A DNA stretch of 12,864 bases from Pleurotus ostreatus/Saccharomyces cerevisiae fusant. Its lineage: Eukaryota; Opisthokonta. The stretch spans positions 1 to 12,864 of the forward strand of contig JAMQCK010001032.1 of assembly GCA_024196135.1 (NCBI GenBank). The letters run 5' to 3'. Under the pieces are notes generated by a model that had not been told where the DNA came from, ran no database searches, and saw only the letters and a list, made by a program, of their open reading frames with translations. This document shows, piece after piece, positions 1 to 6,122 of this stretch; within the stretch, counting starts at the first letter, position 1; each line of letters begins with the position of its first letter. The position numbers and the translations under genes are program-made.

Positions 1-437
1 ACGCCCGTCATAGATGCCCATAGCTTCACCGGTCCGATGATCAACTCGGGTGCGGCATTGACCCACACACCCGCGCCGTTCAAGGTCGGAACGAAGTTGT
101 TGTGGTCGGGCTCTGAGAATAGTGGTCCGGTGCTTGTTAGCAGGCGGATTAGACGGACGGATAAAAGCTGCGTTGAATACAACTTACACGGAACTGACTG
201 TGACAAGTCTCCTGATGAGCTGGATTTTGATGGTCTTCAGGAGACTCCAGGACCGTCGCGGTCTGAAGGCTCTGCATGGATAGCATCAGCACGAGATGGC
301 ATACACACAAGCTAGAGCACTCACGGTACGAGAGCGATCGCCGTCCAGAGGGGAACCCAGAATATGCCTGTCGCGTACAACTTCCAGAGGATGTATATTG
401 CTTTGAAAGGTTGGTGACGCCAGAGAAATTCCAACAT
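1..437 (-). CDS. Alpha/beta-hydrolase (fold-3, esterase/lipase-like), 5' part, cut by window edge
   Basis: This is the amino-terminal part of a minus-strand gene; the 3' part lies left of the window. Exons in transcription order are 437-325, 271-188 and 132-1, joined by introns 324-272 (GTGAGT donor, CAG acceptor) and 187-133 (GTAAGT donor, AAG acceptor, CTAAT-like branch site). They join in one frame to about 109 codons. Residues about 8-40 are hydrophobic and aromatic (FKAIYILWKLYATG, then PLWTAIALVP), which suggests a membrane anchor. Next come RPRRSWSLLKTIKIQLIRRL and EPDHNNFVPTL, then GVWVNAAPELIIGPVKLW. This order (QPFK start, hydrophobic helix, RPR.SW segment, EPDH segment, GVW..PAPEL-like strand) is what I associate with basidiomycete fold-3 alpha/beta hydrolases. 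The HGG oxyanion and GxSxG nucleophile motifs would lie outside the window, so catalysis cannot be confirmed. It is divergent from the HAD gene. The family call is from memory of similar proteins, moderately sure. Confidence 0.66.
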
Positions 438-619
438 GATGACAGAAGGACGTCGTGGTTGCGGACAAGTTGCGAATGAAGGCACGACCCGGACGCGCCG
501 ACGACGCGTTCGGCGTTGGTCAGGCGCTCGATGACGTCGACGCAGTACGGCCCGCGATCCGCATCACCGTCCCCCACGGCGCCTACTCCTGAACCCCAGC
601 TAGCCTGTATTGTACGGTC
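438..619. promoter_or_regulatory. Divergent intergenic spacer between hydrolase and HAD genes
   Basis: The 182 bp between the two divergent start codons must hold both 5' UTRs and promoters. It is GC-rich with many CG dinucleotides (for example GACGCGCCGACGACGCG near 491-507). I see no clear TATA box; only TGTATTGTA near 606-614 is weakly AT-rich. Shared bidirectional control is an inference from the spacing alone. Confidence 0.4.
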
Positions 620-836
620 ATGAGCGCCTACCGTGGCATTCGACTCGTCACCTTCGACGCGTTGCACACCCTCATTACACCACGCGCCCCCATCCACGTC
701 CAGTACTCCAACACCTTCGCGCCCTACCTCGGCGTCCTCGATCCGGATGCGCTCAAGCGATCGTTCAAGACGGGTGAGCAGGAAGTACCATGCCCTTGAC
801 ACGCCGATAACACGTACGTGAAGCACTCAAGGAGGT

Positions 837-845
837 TCACAAGTC
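837..845 (+). repeat. Target-site duplication, left copy
   Basis: TCACAAGTC abuts the left end of the transposon and is repeated exactly at 1755-1763. A T precedes both copies, so the duplication may be 10 bp. Keeping one copy restores the HAD frame (EVHKSDLTYD). Confidence 0.86.
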
Positions 846-874
846 AGTCTTTGTCAATTGCCCGCACGCACGTG
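846..874 (+). repeat. Left terminal inverted repeat of the transposon
   Basis: This 29-nt end pairs with 1726-1754 in inverted orientation. The inner 18 nt (857-874) are perfect; the outer 11 nt match at about 5 positions. The inner edge has CACGTG-like symmetry in the right copy (1726-1731). Confidence 0.82.
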
Positions 875-1002
875 GGGCCAAAAGGGGAAAGCGGCGGCCT
901 TCCTCCGCGCTGCCCGTTTTTACTCGGAAAATGTCCTTTTGATCATTTATTTCCTGAGTTTCCGTTCCCGTGACTTTGTTGATGGTCTAGCGACCTGCCC
1001 CC

Positions 1003-1200
1003 TCCTGCCTCCGACCACCACCGCGCGCACCCCTCGCCCGCCGCCGCCGCCGCATCGCCGCGCCCCTTCCTTCTCGCCTCCTCGCCTTCCCGCCGTCGCC
1101 TTCGCCGACGCCATCCTCCCCCCCGACGCCGACGTCCCCCACCGACGTCCACCGCCGACGCCCCACCTCGCCGCCCCAGCCCTGCCCCCCGTCCGCGCCA
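1003..1200 (+). repeat. C-rich, purine-poor low-complexity block inside the transposon
   Basis: The plus strand is dominated by C with runs such as CGCCGCCGCCGCCGC and repeated CGACGCC / GCCGACG words. Its translations are Arg/Gly- or Pro/Ala-rich strings with no recognisable domain. It is best read as strand-asymmetric simple sequence within the element. Confidence 0.7.
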
Positions 1201-1725
1201 ATCGAGAGCGTGCCCCTCGGCCAGCACGCGTTTCCCCAGCAGCCCTCGGCACTGGGCTTAGTTGTGCAGCCTGAACGGCCCCGTACTCGGGCCGTGTCGA
1301 GCCGGGCGCACATCCGGCACAGGCGAGACGCGTTGCACGCGACTGGACGCGTCCGAAGTCGCGACGTGCCCGGCAGGATGCGAGATGCGTCCCAACTCTG
1401 TCATGCCCTTCCCCCATCGCGTACATACCATAGTTTGTATTTATCACCCTAGTGTACGTCTTTTGTAGTGTAGAGTAGGTATTATATTATGTCAATGAAA
1501 TGCTTTCACTCCAACACATTGAAGTGAGGCCCGACAACCCCAAGCCCATTGCCCCCAGGCTCGAAGTTACATGCGCATGGACTTGGAATCTTTTGCTGGC
1601 AGTCGGACCTCTCAGTTTCTCAAAATATGATGGCAGATTTTCCTGGTTTATTGAGACCATGCCGGTTTTCCGGCGCTGACCGGAGGAGTTGCCGGGTCGC
1701 TTGGGCACTTAACTCCGTTTAGGCG

Positions 1726-1754
1726 CACGTGCGTGCGGGCAATCGACGCCATCT
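1726..1754 (-). repeat. Right terminal inverted repeat of the transposon
   Basis: This is the inverted partner of 846-874. The perfect core is 1726-1743 (CACGTGCGTGCGGGCAAT). It is followed by the diverged outer end and then by the second copy of the target duplication at 1755-1763. Confidence 0.82.
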
Positions 1755-1763
1755 TCACAAGTC
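1755..1763 (+). repeat. Target-site duplication, right copy
   Basis: TCACAAGTC is identical to 837-845. The HAD reading frame resumes directly after it (TCG GAC CTG ACG at 1762-1773 in the restored frame). Confidence 0.86.
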
Positions 1764-2535
1764 GGACCTGACGTACGATAAGGGGAGACATACATGGTGG
1801 GGGGAGGTCATCAAGAGGACTGCGCTGGACGCAGGCGCCGATCCGCAAGGTACGAGGCGGAGTGCTTCACAACGATCTAAACACTGACCAGATTTGAGTC
1901 AGATGTCGACAAACACTTAGAAGAGATTGTACCTCGCTTGCTGAAGGTGTTCAGCTCACGCGAAGGATACAAGGCCTTCGACGACGCGCTGCCCGTCCGT
2001 GAGTCTTTCCTGGGGTACGAATGCAGCGAAACTTATGCAAATCAGTGACGCGCCTGAAGGAACTAGGCATAAGCACCGCCGTCGTGAGCAATGCAGACTC
2101 CCGCATGCGTGAGTACCCTGCCTTACATCGCGCAACCTGCCTTGTCGAACTGTCGCTTCGCAGACATGGCCATTCGGGACCTCGAGCTGTCATCATTCGT
2201 TGGTCCCATTGTGCTTAGTGAAGAAGCCAAGATCGCGAAGCCCTCAGCGGATATCTTCCTCGAGGCCATGCGTCGCGTAGACCCATCCATCAAGCCCGAG
2301 GAATGCCTACACGTCGGCGACGAACTCGAAGCGTACGTCTGGACACTTAACTGATACGTGCATGCCCTGACAGTGTTGGTGCAGCGACTTCCGTGGCGCA
2401 ACGGCTACCGGCATTCACGCACTGTTGCTGCGCCGGCCAGGTGACACCGAAGCCCATGTCGAGGAGGGTGAAAACCTGGACGGCGTAAAGACCATCCAGA
2501 ACTTGCAGGGTGTCTTGAAATGGCTTGGGGCATGA

Positions 2536-2681
2536 CTGGAACAGATGAGGGGCGATTACGATGTCATCCAGGTCGTGCAGTAGTAGCGGTACGTGCAGTG
2601 CAACACAGGAATGGAGATGATAGAACCGGGACGCGAGCACTTCTATCCCGGAGCGGCTGTTTAGGAAAGTCAAGTGTCCGT
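2536..2681. other. Convergent 3' spacer between HAD gene and MRP17
   Basis: These 146 bp separate the HAD stop codon (TGA 2533-2535) from the minus-strand bS6m stop (complement of 2682-2684). The two 3' UTRs probably overlap here. I see no ORF or clear poly(A) signal. Confidence 0.6.
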
Positions 2682-3293
2682 CTAAGGGTCGACGAGGTCC
2701 TCCGCGGTGAGGTTGGAGCCCTTCATGACCTTCTTGCCCTCCGTCGCGAGCTCCTCCGGGCGCTCGGCGAGCTTCAGCACCGACCAACGAATGACACGGG
2801 GGTCCTGACGCATGATGCCGTTCAGGGACTTGAGCGTCCGAGGTGCCGTATCGAAGTGCAATGTCCAGTAGCTGTAGGCGCGCCGGAGAGATGAGTTTGC
2901 ACGAGTGATACAGCGTTCGAGTGCAGGAGCGTAGTCGCAATGCAAAGAGAAGGAAACGAAAGCTCGTCAGCGTACAGCCCTTGGCGCAGAAAGCATGCCT
3001 ACGCACTCTCCATAGTTGTACGCCTGCCTATGCCTCCGCATGCGCTGAGGCAGCATACGCGTCCCCCACGAGTCAATGCTCCGCACTACACCTCCAGCGT
3101 GCATAACATGCTGCGCGGACTGGCGCACCAGCTCCTTGATATGTTTCTGCAGAAAGCCGGTCAGTCATGCTAAACAGCGAACGGTTCGTGCGCCTCCTGA
3201 AAGACGCAGCCGCAGTGCCGTTCAATGCAGAGAGTAGATACTCACATATTCCGGCGAGTGCACCGTTATGCATAGCATCTGGTAGAGAGGCAT
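2682..3293 (-). CDS. MRP17: Mitochondrial small-subunit ribosomal protein bS6m (MRP17)
   Basis: Exons in transcription order are 3293-3246, 3146-3007 and 2871-2682, with introns 3245-3147 (GTGAGT...CAG) and 3006-2872 (GTGCGT...CAG). They join to 126 codons (125 aa) with no internal stop. The protein starts MPLYQMLCITVHSPEY, continues KHIKELVRQSAQHVM, GGVVRSIDSWGTRMLP and RMRRHRQ, then GDYWTLHFDTAPRTL and MRQDPRVIRWSVLKL. This is the S6 fold order: strand 1, helix 1 with IKELV, the GGVVRSI..WG strand, the HFD strand, the helix before RQDPRVIRW, and that last strand. Length fits fungal Mrp17, which acts in the small subunit of the mitochondrial ribosome at the uS18 contact. I see no classical long presequence, as is common for this protein. 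It is convergent with the HAD gene and divergent from the UbiA-type gene. The MRP17 symbol follows yeast usage. Confidence 0.93.
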
Positions 3294-3855
3294 CTTGTGG
3301 TCGCCCGAGGTGAGCGGCGGGAAAACGAAGGCGGGCGCGATCGTGTGCGCCGCACGTGCAGGTGTCAGTGATGGGCGGCCCGAGCACCCGGTTGCTTCTC
3401 GGCCTTTTCCGGCTTTTGTTTTCAACGTCCATCTGCGACTCTCGGTGTTCAAGCAGGCGGGCCCTACGACGATAAGAAAAGCGTACTCAATTACTTTCAG
3501 AGTCTAGAGACCACACAACATCGTTTTGATGAGCAATAGGAGCTGGGTGTCGGTTTGCCGAACCACTCGCGTCGGCGACGTTCTTTCATACGGCACCCCC
3601 TGGATCTTCAGGGCTTCATAGGTCGCCGTCTTCACAATTAAACGAAAACTCTGAACCGCGTTCTAACTCGCTTCCGTTACTACGTTCGGTCGCCACGCAG
3701 GATTATCGGGCCTCATTGCACGGTTTCGGTGACACCTAGCATGCAGAGACTCTCCCACGAGTGATGTTCAAGCCCGTTATAAAAGGGCGTGGATCTACGA
3801 TGAACTCAAGGGCTTGCTTTCTGCCAGGCCTGCTTCGAAGACGACTACTCCCGCC
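3294..3855. promoter_or_regulatory. Divergent intergenic region between MRP17 and the UbiA-type gene
   Basis: This 562-bp spacer separates two divergent start codons. The MRP17-proximal part (3294-3410) is GC-rich without a TATA box, which fits a housekeeping promoter. The middle (3440-3770) has no ORF I can support. The right end has a strong TATA box (3778-3785) pointing to the UbiA-type gene. No coding similarity is recognised. Confidence 0.6.
3778..3785 (+). promoter_or_regulatory. TATA box of the UbiA-type gene
   Basis: TATAAAAG lies 71 nt upstream of the chosen ATG (3856). A transcription start about 30 nt downstream would give a 5' UTR of roughly 45 nt and place 3856 as the first good ATG. 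Confidence 0.68.
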
Positions 3856-5126
3856 ATGTCAGGTGTGATGGTGGTGCAGAGCTTGACTCCTGCAGGCTCG
3901 CCGTTGTCCGCAAAGCAACCTCACTACGCTCTCCTCACCTTCTGTGATGCCTTCGTGGTCGAACAGATATGGGAGCTCTGCAAGGTCCTCGCGCTGTTCA
4001 TCAAGTCAGATGTGCTCTGTTCCATATGCCCTGCTGTGCGTTCTCAATTTACACGCTTCCTCAGCTTGACCTGAACGTTGTGGACAGGTCCTACTCGCCC
4101 TCGGGCTTGCCGAATCCCATTCCTTTCTCAGCCTCTGCAACGGCTTGGTCTGGGTCACTCTTCATGTCTTGGTGTGTCTAGTAAGTACCGCTCATTCGCT
4201 TATGGCTCGGTAGAATATTGACGAACACGATCTGACAGGTCAGAAACCAGGTATTCCTCGTACTGGAACATGCAGGCTGCAATGATCTTACTCTAGCGAG
4301 AAGATCATCGGCGTTGAAGAAGACCGCCTCGTCAAGCCGCACCGACCAATTGTCTCGGGGCGTATCACCCTCGACAATGCTGTTCTCTTGCATCGCGGCA
4401 TCGTTATCGCATCACTGTGCTTTAGCGCGATCCGGCAAACTCTTTTTCTGAGCATCGTCTACGTACTGGGCACGACCGCGTATAACGACGGCCACCTTTC
4501 GCGCTTTTGGCTCCTGAAGTCCATCATGACCGGGTTCGGTATTGCAATGTGCAGTTGGGGTACCGCCGTTTGCTTCGGTGAGTTCGCCATGGTCTTTCTG
4601 GCCGCTACAAACTCAAGTATATCTCTTTCACGTCATTCATCAGTCGATGGCAGGCCACTTCCTCGGAAGTCCTATGAGGCCCTCTTCCTCTTCGCGCTCC
4701 TCCTCACGACGACCGTAAGCCCACCCATGTCTACCTTCCCTTCTATGCTTAATGTATACAGATACATGCTCAAGACTTCCGTGATCGCATCGGAGACCTC
4801 GCCATCGGACGCAAAACGCTCCCTATCGTATTACCGTCTGCGGTTGCTCGATGGTCGTTGGGCCTTCTAATCCTCGCGTGGTCTGTCGTGCTCGTGCGCT
4901 TCTGGCTGCCTCACGCGGGCGTTGGCGTGCTCTTGTACGCTCTCGGGGTAACGACCGCGGTCTTGTTTCTGCGAAGTGATACTCAAGAGGCAGACCAGAG
5001 GTCCTGTGCGTGGTATAATGTGCGTTCCTCCTCGCAGTTGTGAAGTTTCGTAAGACTCACAGTCGCTTATATGCGCAGGCCTGGATCACGGTCTGCCTCG
5101 GTCTTCCTCTAGCTCTTGCCCTGTAG
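3856..5126 (+). CDS. UbiA-type integral membrane prenyltransferase or terpene cyclase
   Basis: Exons are 3856-4035, 4088-4180, 4239-4250, 4301-4577, 4644-4714, 4762-5019 and 5079-5126, joining to 313 codons (312 aa). The ATG sits in a good context (CCGCCATG). Exon 3 is only 12 nt and encodes VRNQ. The next acceptor could be GAG (4300) or AAG (4303), in frame either way. First Asp-rich region: NQ (94-95) followed by VEEDRLVKPHRPIVSGRIT (from residue 100). Second: HAQDFRDRIGD and GRKTLP, with Asp216, Asp219 and Asp223 giving DxxDxxxD, the Mg-diphosphate site of the UbiA superfamily. Several hydrophobic helices are visible (near 42-60, 75-92, 125-150, 165-190, 195-211, 240-256, 262-278 and the C-terminus), as expected of a multi-pass membrane enzyme. 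Members use isoprenyl diphosphates, either transferring them to an aromatic or lipid acceptor or cyclising them, as in the fumagillin cyclase Fma-TC. The substrate cannot be told here, and no other terpene-pathway gene is seen in the window. A decayed C-terminal copy lies at 8610-9025. Confidence 0.88.
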
Positions 5127-6122
5127 TTCGGGGGAGCGCAGTGACAGGTCGTCGAAAATGTTTTGACGGAGGTCTAGCAGATGTCGGTTTTACCGTCGGC
5201 GACGATTAGCCACAAATTCCCAGTTCACCTATCGGAGGAACTTCCCCTTAATTCTTACGCTCAACTCAAGATCGTCGCGAAGCTTCGGCCATCCTGCTCA
5301 ACGGATTTCACGCGTCATTAGGACGCATAGAAAGATGTCACGCGCGCTCGATATCCCCCTCGTCTACACGCGTCGCGGGTCGCGTTATCGCCAAGGACAA
5401 CCACTATGCGCCGCCCTTTACTGCCGGTCAGGGTAATCCCCGAATCAGCCAGGGCTCTCCACTCGCGGGAGAGGCTGGTTTGGGTCCATACAAGACGCGT
5501 CTGTGGGCTATCACGTCTTACCTAAGAGAAGGACGCACAACCGATGTCAACGTCGACGCCCCCACACGCGTTGTGACTGCAAGACGATCGGATTTTCTCT
5601 CAAGTCCCATCAGCCGACATGTTCGAGCGTATATGGCAGTGGTATCATCCTTGGCCTTCATCAATTCGGCCTTCTTCGAGGACATCTGCTGCTGTGTATT
5701 CCTAACTTCCCGTGGATTTATTTCGGTCTCCAATGGCCGCGACTTCAAAAGCCTACCCCTAAAATCCGATTTCCTTTCCTTTCCAGTGGATGAACGCCTT
5801 GTCCCTGCGAATCCAACATCGATACGAGAATCCCTCTCACAGCAGGCCGTCATCTGCGCGTCGTGCGTGTTCTTTAGTCGCGCCTGATGCGTGTGTGACG
5901 TGGCTTATCGAGCGTATACTTCACAGCACTCAACAACAGCGACTCGCCAGTCGGATATGACCTGTTAGCAGAACACCCCATCGGAAGGTGAGGAACGGCT
6001 TTCAAAATACGAGCATTATCGCCGCCGTACGGAAGAATACCGCTGGAGTGCGGCGCATTGTGCATAAAGGTGGCCCTGGTACGGGCAGATGCGCGCTTCC
6101 CTTCCCCCTCAAGCACGATACC
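5127..6122. other. One-kilobase gap with no recognised gene; S28 promoter at right end
   Basis: The first about 110 bp are the UbiA 3' flank, which is partly duplicated near 9106-9140. The stretch 5330-5887 has open frames on both strands, including a 135-codon plus-strand frame at 5480-5887. None has a motif I know, and frames with plausible-looking segments (FERIWQWYHPWPSSIRPSS from about 5619) are interrupted by stops. It may be a decayed gene or simply promoter DNA. The part from about 5900 is the likely upstream region of the peptidase gene. Confidence 0.5.
6062..6068 (+). promoter_or_regulatory. TATA-like element of the S28 peptidase gene
   Basis: GCATAAA, followed by GG, lies about 60 nt before the ATG at 6123. 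It matches the spacing seen at the UbiA-type gene but is a weaker match to consensus. Confidence 0.4.

Larger units (their letters stand above)
846..1754. mobile_element. Non-autonomous TIR DNA transposon, Mutator-like by its target duplication
   Basis: About 909 bp is inserted in exon 2 of the HAD gene. The flanks 837-845 and 1755-1763 are identical (TCACAAGTC); a preceding T at 836 and 1754 would allow a 10-bp duplication. The ends are inverted repeats: 846-874 and the complement of 1726-1754 share a perfect 18-bp core (ATTGCCCGCACGCACGTG) plus a diverged 11-bp outer part starting with AG in both. Target duplications of 8-11 bp are typical of Mutator-like elements; hAT and KDZ elements make 8 bp, so those are less likely. 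Internal ORFs are low-complexity translations of GC-rich sequence with no DDE transposase motif that I can see, so it looks non-autonomous. The interior has a C-rich block (about 1000-1200) and a more AT-rich right third. Confidence 0.82.
620..2535 (+). pseudogene. HAD-superfamily hydrolase (HDHD3-like), exon 2 interrupted by a transposon
   Basis: Exons are 620-773, 824-845 continued by 1764-1849, 1903-1998, 2046-2108, 2164-2332 and 2385-2535. Leaving out 846-1763 they join in frame to 246 aa. HAD motifs are visible: motif I around Asp13 (TFDALHTLI), motif II Ser134-Asn135 (AVVSNADSRM), motif III Lys166 (KIAKPSADIF), and motif IV Asp193/Asp198 (HVGDELEADFRG). This is the HDHD3-like branch of haloacid dehalogenase-type hydrolases. 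Motif I reads DALHT, so the second Asp (general acid in phosphatases) is missing; I believe this is usual for this fungal branch, and the substrate is unknown. As the DNA stands, translation enters the insertion and stops at TGA 940-942 after about 90 residues. All splice sites and codons downstream are intact, so the break is recent. Splicing a GTCAGT donor at 843 to the AG at 1761 would lose one nucleotide and shift the frame. If the insertion is not fixed in the species, the other allele would be functional. Confidence 0.86.

Noticed and set aside
149..826. A 225-codon minus-strand frame
   Set aside because: It reads through two introns of the hydrolase gene and across the HAD exon 1; it shares only the first frame segment with the true gene.
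943..1447. Long minus-strand frames inside the transposon (94-166 codons)
   Set aside because: They are Arg/Gly/Ala-rich translations of the C-rich block, with no transposase motif; they are expected in GC-rich DNA.
846..1754. Solo LTR of a retrotransposon
   Set aside because: The ends are inverted repeats and not TG...CA, and the target duplication is 9-10 bp, not 4-6.
3394..3408. GCTTCTCGGCCTTTT, identical to the 5' part of U2 snRNA
   Set aside because: The match ends after about 15 nt. The following branch-site-recognition region and Sm site of U2 are absent, so this is chance or a very small relic.
3814..3855. Earlier start for the UbiA-type gene at 3814
   Set aside because: It would begin with TTG and lies only 29 nt after the TATA box, so it is probably not in the transcript.
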